Assembly: GCF_011089885.1 (NCBI RefSeq)
Contig: NZ_JAANBD010000025.1
Location: 248,001-312,000 of the forward strand
Length of the DNA stretch: 64,000 bases
Source of the DNA: Thioalkalivibrio sp. XN279
GTDB lineage: Bacteria > Pseudomonadota > Gammaproteobacteria > Steroidobacterales > XN24
Direction: 5' to 3'
The notes beneath the pieces were generated by a model. That model did no database searches and was not told the origin of the DNA. It was given only the letters and a program-made list of their open reading frames with translations. The position numbers and the translations under genes were made by a program. Positions 35,463-45,639 of the stretch are shown in pieces (position 1 is the stretch's first letter; each line of letters begins with the position of its first letter).

Positions 35463-36676
35463 CGGTACTCCAATCCCATCGACTCGCGCACCTCCTCCAT
35501 GGTCTCGCGGGCCGCATCGCGCGCCCTTTCCCGTCCTTCCGCGAGGATGATATCCACGGTATCAGGGCTGGCGTTGTATTCGTCGATCTTCTCACGGATC
35601 GGCTTGAGCTCGGCCTGCACGGCGTCGATCACCGGCTGCTTGCACTCCACGCAACCGATGCCGGCGCTGCGACAGCCTTCCTGCACCCAGGCCTGGGTAC
35701 GCTCGTCCGAGTACATGCGGTGAAACTGCCATACCGGGCATTTGCCGGGATCGCCGGGGTCCGTGCGCCGCACCCGCGCGGGATCCGTCTGCATGGTGCG
35801 CAGCTTCTTCTCCACGGCTTCGGGGTCCTCGGCCAGGCCGATGGTGTTGCCGTAGGACTTGGACATCTTCTGCCCGTCCAGCCCGGGCACCCGCGGCGTC
35901 GGCGTCAGCAAGGCGTCGGGCTCGACCAGGATAGTGCGCCCGATGCCCTCCAGGTAACCGAGCAGGCGCTCGCGATCGGCAAGGGTGAGGCGCGGGTGAT
36001 TTTCCACCAGCGCACGGCCGGACTCGAGGGCGGTCTCGTCACCGCGTTCCTGGTAGCTCCTGCGGAACTCGAGATAGAGCTTGCTCTGCTTGCCGCCCAG
36101 GTGCCGCACCGCACGCTCGGCGCGTTGCTCGAAATCGGCCTCGCGCCCGTAAAGATGGTTGAAGCGGCGCGCGATCTCCCGCGTGATCTCCACGTGCGCG
36201 ACCTGGTCCTCGCCCACGGGGACGTGGCCGGCGCGATAGATCAGGATGTCTGCGCTCTGCAGCAGCGGATAGCCGAGAAAACCATAGGTGCTGAGGTCGC
36301 GTTCCTTCAGCTTCTCCTGCTGGTCCTTGTAGGTCGGCACGCGCTCCAGCCAGCCGAGCGGCGTGATCATGGAGAGCAACAGGTGCAATTCCGCATGTTC
36401 GGGGACGTCCGACTGCACGAACACCGTGGCCGCCGCCGGGTTGATGCCCACGGCCAGCCACTCCACGAGCATCTGGCGCACGCTCGGGCCGATCCCGGAC
36501 GGGTCTTCGTAATGCGTAGTCAGGGCATGCCAGTCGGCAACGAAGAAAAAGCACTCGTACTCGTACTGCAGCCTGAGCCAGTTGTTCAGTGCGCCGTGTA
36601 GGTGCCCGAGGTGCAGCGGCCCCGTAGGACGCATGCCAGACAGGACTCGCCGGTTTGGACCGGTGGTATTGCTCAC
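35459..36676 (-). CDS. trpS: Tryptophan-tRNA ligase
   Basis: Class I aminoacyl-tRNA synthetase. 405 residues, the longer bacterial form with an insertion of about 60 residues in the middle. The HIGH-type motif is GPLHLGHLHG, and KMSKS appears as GQKMSKSYGN. The start is GTG with GGAG at normal spacing. The order site-2 protease, trpS, scpA, scpB, rluB is shared with Pseudomonas and relatives. Confidence 0.95.
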   Translation of the reverse strand: MSNTTGPNRRVLSGMRPTGPLHLGHLHGALNNWLRLQYEYECFFFVADWHALTTHYEDPSGIGPSVRQMLVEWLAVGINPAAATVFVQSDVPEHAELHLLLSMITPLGWLERVPTYKDQQEKLKERDLSTYGFLGYPLLQSADILIYRAGHVPVGEDQVAHVEITREIARRFNHLYGREADFEQRAERAVRHLGGKQSKLYLEFRRSYQERGDETALESGRALVENHPRLTLADRERLLGYLEGIGRTILVEPDALLTPTPRVPGLDGQKMSKSYGNTIGLAEDPEAVEKKLRTMQTDPARVRRTDPGDPGKCPVWQFHRMYSDERTQAWVQEGCRSAGIGCVECKQPVIDAVQAELKPIREKIDEYNASPDTVDIILAEGRERARDAARETMEEVRESMGLEYR

Positions 36677-36699
36677 TATTTGCTCCGTGCCGGCCCCGC

Positions 36700-37344
36700 C
36701 TAGAGACCCGCGATGCTCATGAAAAAGTTGGTGACCGTTGCAATGACGGGGCGCAAGTAGCCCCAGGCAAAAAAGATGAACGCCAGGACGATGATCAGGC
36801 CGTAAGGCTCAAGCGCGTCCAGGCGCGTGGACGCGCGTGGCGGCAACAGCCCGCTGAGGACGCGCCCGCCATCGAGCGGCGGGATGGGCAGCATGTTGAA
36901 CACGGCGAGAATCACGTTGATGAAGACACCGATCTGGCCCATCGTCAGGAAGAATTGTGCAGTCATCCCGTCGAGGCCGCTGACCGCCACCAGCTTGGTA
37001 AAGAAAGCCCAGAACAGCGCCATGACGAGGTTGGCGCCCGGACCTGCGGCGGCGACAAACATCATGTCGCGGCGCGGGTTGCGCAGGTTGCGCATCGCCA
37101 CGGGCACCGGCTTGGCCCAGCCAAAGAGGAATCCCGTGGTCATCAGGGCGATCGCCGGGACGATGACCGTGCCGATAGGGTCGATATGCTTGAGCGGATT
37201 GACCGAGAGACGCCCCAGCATCTCTGCCGTCCGGTCCCCGAAGCGCCGTGCCACCCACCCATGGGCGACCTCGTGCAAGGTGATGGCGAACAGCACTGGA
37301 ATGGCCGCGACCGCAAGGACCTGGAGCATGGAAAGCTGTTGCAT
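36700..37344 (-). CDS. Site-2 protease family membrane metalloprotease
   Basis: Polytopic membrane protease of the M50B family, 214 residues. The zinc site HEVAH near residue 24 and the second ligand motif NMLPIPPLDGGR near 160 are both intact, so it should be active. There is no PDZ domain, unlike RseP. The substrate is unknown; the location between the YciO-like gene and trpS is conserved in gammaproteobacteria. Confidence 0.9.
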   Translation of the reverse strand: MQQLSMLQVLAVAAIPVLFAITLHEVAHGWVARRFGDRTAEMLGRLSVNPLKHIDPIGTVIVPAIALMTTGFLFGWAKPVPVAMRNLRNPRRDMMFVAAAGPGANLVMALFWAFFTKLVAVSGLDGMTAQFFLTMGQIGVFINVILAVFNMLPIPPLDGGRVLSGLLPPRASTRLDALEPYGLIIVLAFIFFAWGYLRPVIATVTNFFMSIAGL

Positions 37345-37377
37345 CGGCGTATTATAGAGAAGCCGGGGCCGCCTGAG

Positions 37378-38004
37378 TCAGGCCACTTCAAGGTGGCTGA
37401 CGTCCCCCAGCCCGACCCGCGTCACGAGCGGCACCGGCCCGGTCAGGTCAATGACAGAGGTCGACTCGAGCGCGCACGGTCCGCCGTCGACAACCGCCGC
37501 GAGTTCATGATCGAGCAGTTCCCTGATCTCCCAGGCCGCGTTCATGGGATGGATTTGCCCCGGCAACTGCAGCGTGGTGCTCAGCAGCGGCTCTGGCAGT
37601 GCCTCCAATAGCGCCAGCGCGATCGGGTTGGCCGGCACCCTGATGCCGATGGTCTTGCGCTTCGGGTGCTGAAGCCGGTTCGGCACCTGTCGGGTCGCGG
37701 GCAGGATGAACGTGTAAGGTCCCGGCGTGAGCGCGCGAAGCAAGCGATAGGCCTGGTTGTCGACCCGCGCGTAGCTGGACAGCTCCGAGAGCCCCTCGCA
37801 TACCAGGGTGAAATGGTGCTGCTTGTCCAGGTGTTTCAGGCGCCGAATACGCTCCTGCGCACTCTTGTCGCCCATGGCCCACCCGAAGGCATATGAAGAG
37901 TCGGTCGGGTACGCGACAATACCCCCGGCCTCGACGAGCGACGCCACTTCCCGCACCAGTCTCGGCTGCGGGTTATCAGGGTGAATCTCGAAGAATTCGG
38001 CCAT
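37378..38004 (-). CDS. YrdC/Sua5-family protein, YciO type
   Basis: 208-residue protein of the family that makes threonylcarbamoyl-AMP for the t6A base of tRNA. The nucleotide-binding text GGIVAYPTDSSYAFGWA, KRKTIGIRVP and STSVIDLTG is visible. The missing C-terminal Sua5 domain and the overall text fit YciO, whose role in t6A is doubtful, so the reaction is not assured. It is divergent from the bolA-like gene with 47 bases between. Confidence 0.85.
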   Translation of the reverse strand: MAEFFEIHPDNPQPRLVREVASLVEAGGIVAYPTDSSYAFGWAMGDKSAQERIRRLKHLDKQHHFTLVCEGLSELSSYARVDNQAYRLLRALTPGPYTFILPATRQVPNRLQHPKRKTIGIRVPANPIALALLEALPEPLLSTTLQLPGQIHPMNAAWEIRELLDHELAAVVDGGPCALESTSVIDLTGPVPLVTRVGLGDVSHLEVA

Positions 38005-38051
38005 GGCCGCAATTCTATCCCGAGAGCCCTTTACAGCATGAGGATTTCGGC

Positions 38052-38324
38052 ATGACCCAAGCCCGCACGGAAATGATTCGCCGCTGCCTCGCGGAAGCGC
38101 TGGCGCCGGAGATGCTCGAAATCGAGGATGAGAGCCACCTCCACGCCGGGCATGCCGGGGCGCGGGACGGCCGCGGACACTTTCGCGTCACTGTTGTCTC
38201 GCCACGCTTTGCCGGCCTGTCCCGGATCGCCCGGCATCGCCTGGTGTTCGCGGCCCTCGAGGACCTGATGCATACGGACATTCACGCCCTGACCCTGCAG
38301 GCATTCAGCCCTGAAGAAGTGTGA
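38052..38324 (+). CDS. BolA-family protein
   Basis: 90-residue protein of the BolA/IbaG family, which works with monothiol glutaredoxins in iron-sulfur cluster handling. The conserved fold text is HFRVTVVSPRFAGLSRIARHR, with His residues in SHLHAGH that could ligate a cluster. AGGA lies upstream of the ATG at 38052. A longer open frame upstream runs into the divergent gene and is not used. BolA and IbaG cannot be told apart with certainty. Confidence 0.9.
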   Translation: MTQARTEMIRRCLAEALAPEMLEIEDESHLHAGHAGARDGRGHFRVTVVSPRFAGLSRIARHRLVFAALEDLMHTDIHALTLQAFSPEEV

Positions 38325-38918
38325 GAGGGCTGCGCAAATTTTCGTGCTGCGCCGCAACAAATATCCCGCTGACCTCGCCACGCTCTCCTCCCCTGAGCGC
38401 AAACGGATCGTAAAACTGTGATGGAATCCAGATGTTTGCGAACGAAACTGTGAGCGAGTTCGTAGTTTGACTTAATCCGCGGCTGATATAGCGCGGCTCG
38501 GCGCCGGCCAGCTCCCGGCCGGGACGCCCCGATCCGGGCGCTGGGCCCGATACGGGTAAAGCCGGCATCGACCACTCCCCAGGGATCCACGGAGCTGCAG
38601 TCGACCCCGGATATTGTTAAACGACGCGGCGTGTAACGCGAAGTCTTGGGTCCGGGATCACGCGGAGCCTCGGGCCTTCCCCAGACCGCATCCAGAGCCC
38701 CGACCCCGGCGCTTCAGCGTAGCTATGACCTCATGGATGCCGCGTTTCGTGTTTAACATAATCTTCCGCCCGCATCGGGACTGAGGAGCCGCACTCCAGG
38801 TTTAGGTTTCTCACATTAGCACCTGAAACATTGAGAGTTTCCTTCCGGGCCACCCCCCTCTTCCGAGCCCCGCGTACCACCCGTCTTACGGAAAGTACAG
38901 CTGCAATATGTTGAATCG
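38325..38918. other. Gene-free stretch before the DUF6502 island
   Basis: About 590 bases without a convincing gene on either strand. It contains GC-rich inverted text around 38505-38535 and becomes lower in G+C towards its right end. A minus-strand frame of about 100 codons (38731-39036) overlaps the promoter and the start of the next gene, and its product has no recognisable feature. I see no tRNA, terminator with a T-run, or mobile-element end here. The length suggests a remnant or a regulatory leader. Confidence 0.5.
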
Positions 38919-38946
38919 TTGACCAGATTACGAGGCTGGTTATAGT
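38919..38946 (+). promoter_or_regulatory. Sigma-70 promoter for the DUF6502-repeat operon
   Basis: TTGACC (38919-38924), 16 bases, TATAGT (38941-38946): five of six consensus bases in each hexamer. Transcription would start near 38953, about 50 bases before the ATG at 39002, which has GAGGG just upstream. This is the best-looking promoter in the window. Confidence 0.65.
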
Positions 38947-39001
38947 CAAATTCACCACGCCGCTGTGGTCTTTTCCCATCTCATGCAACGACCGAGGGCG
39001 A

Positions 39002-39907
39002 ATGAACCTGGCTCCCCGCACATCGCGATTCGACACATTAGTCAGCTCAGTTGGTGACCACGTTCGGGCGGTCTACGTAGCTGCCTTCCGGAACCTGATG
39101 TTGCCCATTGTCAGAATGGCAATGCGGCATGGCCTGTCGCACGACGACCTTCATGAAGCCCTTAGACGATCCATCGCCGAGTGCGCAAAGGATTTGCATC
39201 CATCGGCTGCAACCTCGGATTCGCAACTCGCGATCCTCACGGGCCTGTCAAGGCCCCAAGCGGCACGTATACGGGCAACCATCGACGTAGGTGCCGCAGA
39301 GGAGTTGAGCAACTTGACGCTGATCGGACGTCTCATAGCCGGTTGGCAAAGAGACTTCTCCGGGCCTTATGGGGTACCGAAAGAACTCCCCCTCACCCCC
39401 GGTGAACACACCTTTCCAGACCTGGTCCGGAGGATCGCCGGACGCAGGCCTCCTAGTGATGTCTTAGAGGAGCTTAAAAAAGTTGGCGTGGTTGAGCTAA
39501 CGAAGTCGGGCCGGGCCAAGCTTACCAACCGACCATATATCACTGGCCGACTTCGCCCGGAAAGTGTCGAGCGAATGAGCTGGGTCATTCGCGACCTTGC
39601 AGAGACACTGGATTACAACCTCAACCCTGATCGAGAAGGCCCTGCCCGATTTGAGCGGCGCATGTACACGCACGAGCCTCTCTCAGGCCAACTTCTGGCT
39701 GGTTTCCGTTTGTTAGCGAAGGATGAAGGCCAGGCATTTCTTGCGCGCTTGGACAGCTGGCTCAACGAACAGCTCAAAGAAATTCGAAAACGCCGCAGGC
39801 AATCCGGCGCTCCCTATCAACCGCTCTCAGACCTCCCCGATGCCAAACACGTAGGTGTTGGCGTCTATTGGTTTGAAAAAGACACTCTCGACGCCGAGGA
39901 AAGTTAG
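39002..39907 (+). CDS. DUF6502-like protein A (putative HTH regulator)
   Basis: 301-residue soluble protein. It is clearly homologous to the convergent gene at 41991-42830: both have an N-terminal helical part (LPIVRMAMRHGLSHDDL), the helix-turn-helix-like text LTGLSRPQAARIR, ERRMYTHEP, LDSWLNEQ and the end GVGVYWFEKD. I recall this pattern as DUF6502, a family of unknown function; the assignment is from memory. No signal peptide. It ends two bases before the exported repeat protein, so the two are almost certainly co-translated. A role as regulator of that gene is inferred only. G+C is lower than in flanking genes. Confidence 0.75.
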   Translation: MNLAPRTSRFDTLVSSVGDHVRAVYVAAFRNLMLPIVRMAMRHGLSHDDLHEALRRSIAECAKDLHPSAATSDSQLAILTGLSRPQAARIRATIDVGAAEELSNLTLIGRLIAGWQRDFSGPYGVPKELPLTPGEHTFPDLVRRIAGRRPPSDVLEELKKVGVVELTKSGRAKLTNRPYITGRLRPESVERMSWVIRDLAETLDYNLNPDREGPARFERRMYTHEPLSGQLLAGFRLLAKDEGQAFLARLDSWLNEQLKEIRKRRRQSGAPYQPLSDLPDAKHVGVGVYWFEKDTLDAEES

Positions 39908-39909
39908 AA

Positions 39910-41832
39910 ATGGTTATCACGCGGAATCCAAAACAAGTGAAAGTTGCGATCTTGGCGTTATCTTCGGCGCTAACTCTTTGTTCCGGCTCAGCAATAGGTG
40001 AACAACCGCGTCATGTGGAGCTGTCTCGAGCAATCGCCGCCGAGTTTCAGCAAGGAGTGACCCTCAAAGGCATCCTCTTTTTGGGCCCCGTCGAGCGAAT
40101 CAGTTCTGACGGCCACCAAATTGAAATCTTAGGGAATCAGATCCCAAACCTGGAGCTTGCGCAGAGCCTTCTGCCAGCACAGTACGTTGCAGTCTACGGA
40201 GCTTTTGATAATGACGGTTCGATGGAGATCTCAAGGATCGAACTGCTCGATGAAGTCTATGCTCCCGGCTCCTCACCGGTCATTGCCGTTGGCACTCTCC
40301 TTCCATCGGGTTTTGGGCCAGGGTATGCCTCACTCGGCAGGACAGAAATAAATGCGGTCGCATTAGAAGGCTTTGGAGATTGGTCTACTGACCAGTTTGG
40401 CAAGGCCGGAGTCGTTTTCGGTACTCAGCCAATTGCCGGCGCTTCCATCGATGTTGTTGGGCTCGCGACTTTTGACCACAGTTCAGAACTTCTGTTTGAC
40501 GAATCTATGGTCCGCGACAGAGGGGTTGATAGACCAAGCATTTCTGTACGTGGCCGTGGAATAGATGGATCCGGCATGGTGACGTTGGGTAGAGGCATCG
40601 ACGGCTCGGGTGCCTTCACCAAGGGTATCGACGGATCGGGTGCTTCCACCAAGGGCATCGACGGCTCGGGCGCCTCCACCAAGGGTATCGACGGTTCGGG
40701 TGCTTCCACCAAGGGGATTGACGGCTCCGGTGCCTCCACCAAGGGTATCGACGGTTCCGGCGCCTCCACCAAGGGCATCGACGGTTCCGGTGCCTCCACC
40801 AAGGGCATCGACGGTTCCGGTGCCTCCACCAAGGGTATCGACGGTTCCGGCGCCTCCACCAAGGGTATCGATGGATCGGGCGCCTCCACCAAGGGTATCG
40901 ATGGATCGGGTGCCTCCACCAAGGGCATCGACGGCTCGGGTGCTTCCACCAAGGGCATCGACGGCTCGGGCGCCTCCACCAGGGGTATCGATGGATCGGG
41001 TGCCTCCACCAAGGGCATCGACGGCTCGGGTGCTTCCACCAAGGGGATTGACGGTTCCGGTGCCTCCACCAAGGGCATCGACGGCTCGGGTGCTTCCACC
41101 AAGGGTATCGACGGCTCGGGCGCTTCCACCAAGGGTATCGACGGTTCCGGCGCCTCCACCAAGGGGATTGACGGTCCCGGTGCCTCCACCAAGGGCATCG
41201 ACGGCTCGGGTGCTTCCACCAAGGGTATCGACGGTTCCGGTGCCTCCACCAAGGGTATCGACGGCTCGGGTGCTTCCACCAAGGGGATTGACGGTTCCGG
41301 TGCTTCCACCAAGGGGATTGACGGTTCCGGTGCCTCCACCAAGGGCATCGACGGCTCGGGTGCTTCCACCAAGGGGATTGACGGCTCCGGTGCCTCCACC
41401 AAGGGTATCGACGGTTCCGGCGCCTCCACCAAGGGGATTGACGGTTCCGGTGCCTCCACCAAGGGTATCGACGGCTCGGGTGCTTCCACCAAGGGTATCG
41501 ACGGCTCGGGTGCTTCCACCAAGGGTATCGACGGCTCGGGTGCTTCCACCAAGGGCATCGACGGCTCGGGTGCTTCCACCAAGGGCATCGACGGCTCGGG
41601 TGCTTCCACCAAGGGTATCGACGGCTCGGGTGCTTCCACCAAGGGCATCGACGGCTCGGGTGCTTCCACCAAGGGGATTGACGGTTCCGGTGCCTCCACC
41701 AAGGGCATCGATGGCTCGGGTGCTTCCACCAAGGGCATCGACGGCTCGGGTGCTTCCACCAAGGGTATCGACGGCTCGGGTGCTTCCACCAGGGGAATTG
41801 ACGGTTCCGGCGCCTCAACCAAGGGGTATTGA
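39910..41832 (+). CDS. Exported protein with OB-like domain and 40 decapeptide repeats
   Basis: 640 residues. A hydrophobic signal peptide (about 10-28, before EQPRHVEL) is followed by a domain of about 190 residues with text like GPVERISSDGHQIEILGN and YVAVYGAFDNDGSMEISRIEL, which resembles the DUF5666 beta-barrel (inference). Residues 238-637 are 40 copies of KGIDGSGAST, preceded by two weaker copies. Substitutions are two Lys-to-Arg and one Ser-to-Pro. The frame stops at KGY* two codons into unit 41, while the +1 frame restores GIDGS and a 30-residue tail ending at 41917, so this is probably a recently truncated protein. Location: periplasm, surface or secreted. Function unknown. Confidence 0.8.
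   Translation: MVITRNPKQVKVAILALSSALTLCSGSAIGEQPRHVELSRAIAAEFQQGVTLKGILFLGPVERISSDGHQIEILGNQIPNLELAQSLLPAQYVAVYGAFDNDGSMEISRIELLDEVYAPGSSPVIAVGTLLPSGFGPGYASLGRTEINAVALEGFGDWSTDQFGKAGVVFGTQPIAGASIDVVGLATFDHSSELLFDESMVRDRGVDRPSISVRGRGIDGSGMVTLGRGIDGSGAFTKGIDGSGASTKGIDGSGASTKGIDGSGASTKGIDGSGASTKGIDGSGASTKGIDGSGASTKGIDGSGASTKGIDGSGASTKGIDGSGASTKGIDGSGASTKGIDGSGASTKGIDGSGASTRGIDGSGASTKGIDGSGASTKGIDGSGASTKGIDGSGASTKGIDGSGASTKGIDGSGASTKGIDGPGASTKGIDGSGASTKGIDGSGASTKGIDGSGASTKGIDGSGASTKGIDGSGASTKGIDGSGASTKGIDGSGASTKGIDGSGASTKGIDGSGASTKGIDGSGASTKGIDGSGASTKGIDGSGASTKGIDGSGASTKGIDGSGASTKGIDGSGASTKGIDGSGASTKGIDGSGASTKGIDGSGASTKGIDGSGASTKGIDGSGASTRGIDGSGASTKGY
40561..41820 (+). repeat. 30-bp tandem repeat array (42 units, 40 near-perfect)
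   Basis: Contiguous 30-base units of the form AAGGGTATCGACGGTTCCGG plus TGCCTCCACC, with no spacers, all in frame with the host gene. The two units at 40561-40620 are degenerate and the 40 from 40621 onward are near-identical. Variation sits at third codon positions of Gly, Ile, Asp, Ser and Ala, while AAG, TCC and ACC hardly change. Subtypes (for example AAGGGGATTGACGG) recur at separated sites, as expected from unequal crossing-over or slippage. Confidence 0.97.
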
Positions 41833-41917
41833 TGGTTCTGTTACGTCTGCCCAGAGCAGCATTGAGCAGAATGGGAGGATGAACGAAGCCTGCGAACCCG
41901 ACCCGGGCAAAGCCTAG
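41825..41917 (+). other. Out-of-frame C-terminal remnant of the repeat protein
   Basis: Reading from GGT at 41825 gives GIDGSVTSAQSSIEQN and then a further 14 residues to a TAG at 41915-41917. It starts exactly as the next repeat unit would. The upstream frame reads AAGGGG TAT TGA where units normally read AAGGGT ATC GAC, so one extra G in a G run explains the break. Slippage, real mutation or a sequencing error are all possible. Confidence 0.7.
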
Positions 41918-41942
41918 AAGAAGCTATAGAACAGTCGACCGT

Positions 41943-41976
41943 GAAAGAGGGGTGTAAAGCACCCCTCTTTCGTTTT
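41943..41976 (+). terminator. Terminator between the repeat gene and the convergent DUF6502 gene
   Basis: Perfect 12-bp stem (GAAAGAGGGGTG / CACCCCTCTTTC) with a 5-base loop, followed by GTTTT on the plus strand. It lies just after the out-of-frame tail, so the transcript originally covered that tail. It may also work weakly in the other direction. Confidence 0.85.
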
Positions 41977-41990
41977 CCGAGTTGCAGTTC

Positions 41991-42830
41991 CTAGATAACT
42001 TCCTCTGGCTGTTCTCCGGCAACGGAGTCATCGAAGAAATAGACTCCTACACCAATTCGCCTGATAACCCCTTCACCATCGAGTTGAGGTGTACTGGATT
42101 CGCGCTCGCTTAACCAAGTATGCAAGTCCTGAAGCAGAAGCTCAGATTTATCTCGAGCGAGCTTCTTGAAACGCGAGCGTTGTGACACCGCTAACCTGTC
42201 AGAATAAACCCGGCGCTCCACGAACCTTACTTCGGGATCTTCACATTCCAAATTATGGACAATCGTAGAAGCCAGATCGCGTAGCGCCCCTCCAGCAAAG
42301 AGAATCCGCAGTGGATCATGTGGCTCTGGGATATAAGAACGCGAGACTACCCGCAGGTTCTCGCCCTCTTTAACCACAGACCCAGCCCGCAATAACTCAT
42401 TGAGCATTGCCATAGGAGGGATATCTCCACCGGCACGGGACACTAAGTTGCGGAATGATATTTTGGAACCGTCGAACTCGAGAATCTTGGGTTGCCCTTG
42501 AGAATCTTGAAAGTCGGGATCTGTATGCCAGATGGTGAGCACTAACTCTGGACGCCGAGTACGACTTGGGATCTTAAGCGTTCCGCCGGAGATCAACTCG
42601 CGGACCCTTTTAATCTCCTTACGCGATAGTCCGGTCATCACGGCGACACGTGACATATTCGTTTTGCGGCCACGGATACCGTAATCCTCGCTGGCCACCT
42701 CCACAAACGCATTTTTCGCGATTTCGGCAAACTCTTGATACCCAACACCGTTCTTAATAAGAAGGCGGGCTATCGGCCGAAGAAATGCATAACAGGCGCT
42801 TAAGACAGCTGATTGGATGCCAGTCGGCAT
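41991..42830 (-). CDS. DUF6502-like protein B (putative HTH regulator)
   Basis: 279 residues, paralogous to the protein at 39002-39907: an N-terminal helical segment (LRPIARLLIKNGVGYQEFAEI), a helix-turn-helix-like MTGLSRKEIKRVREL, then FVERRVYSD, LHTWLSER and the end GVGVYFFDDS. Identity between the two is moderate, so they are old paralogues rather than a fresh copy. No signal peptide; probably a cytoplasmic DNA-binding or adaptor protein. It points towards the repeat gene and lies 63 bases after ligA on the same strand, and I see no clear terminator between. Its lower G+C matches the island. Confidence 0.75.
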   Translation of the reverse strand: MPTGIQSAVLSACYAFLRPIARLLIKNGVGYQEFAEIAKNAFVEVASEDYGIRGRKTNMSRVAVMTGLSRKEIKRVRELISGGTLKIPSRTRRPELVLTIWHTDPDFQDSQGQPKILEFDGSKISFRNLVSRAGGDIPPMAMLNELLRAGSVVKEGENLRVVSRSYIPEPHDPLRILFAGGALRDLASTIVHNLECEDPEVRFVERRVYSDRLAVSQRSRFKKLARDKSELLLQDLHTWLSERESSTPQLDGEGVIRRIGVGVYFFDDSVAGEQPEEVI

Positions 42831-42893
42831 TTGGTCAACCTCACATGAACAAGAGGGGTTGGGGCTGCCCCAAAAAGTAAATACGAGCGACTA

Positions 42894-45622
<2,729 letters not shown>

Positions 45623-45639
45623 CTGACCCTGCTCCTGCT

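Noticed and set aside
38731-39036. Small minus-strand gene of about 100 codons
   Set aside because: It overlaps the promoter and the start of the DUF6502-like gene, has no ribosome site or recognisable feature, and its codon pattern is unlike the neighbours.
40561-41820. CRISPR array
   Set aside because: The units are contiguous with no unique spacers, the array is in frame inside a coding region, and no cas gene is nearby.
40621-41820. RTX-type calcium-binding repeats
   Set aside because: The unit is ten residues and lacks the GGxGxDxUx nonapeptide pattern. Only a loose Gly-Asp-Gly resemblance exists.
40425-41917. Long open frames across the repeat array in other frames (for example minus 40425-41822 and plus 40610-41917)
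   Set aside because: A 30-bp unit without stops in a frame is open for as long as it is repeated. Only the plus frame from 39910 has a signal peptide, a non-repeat domain and a ribosome-coupled start. The +1 plus frame matters only for the last 30 codons as the frameshifted tail.
42860-42880. Terminator between ligA and the second DUF6502-like gene (TTGGGG-CTG-CCCCAA)
   Set aside because: On the minus strand the T-run precedes the stem instead of following it, and the stem is only six bases.
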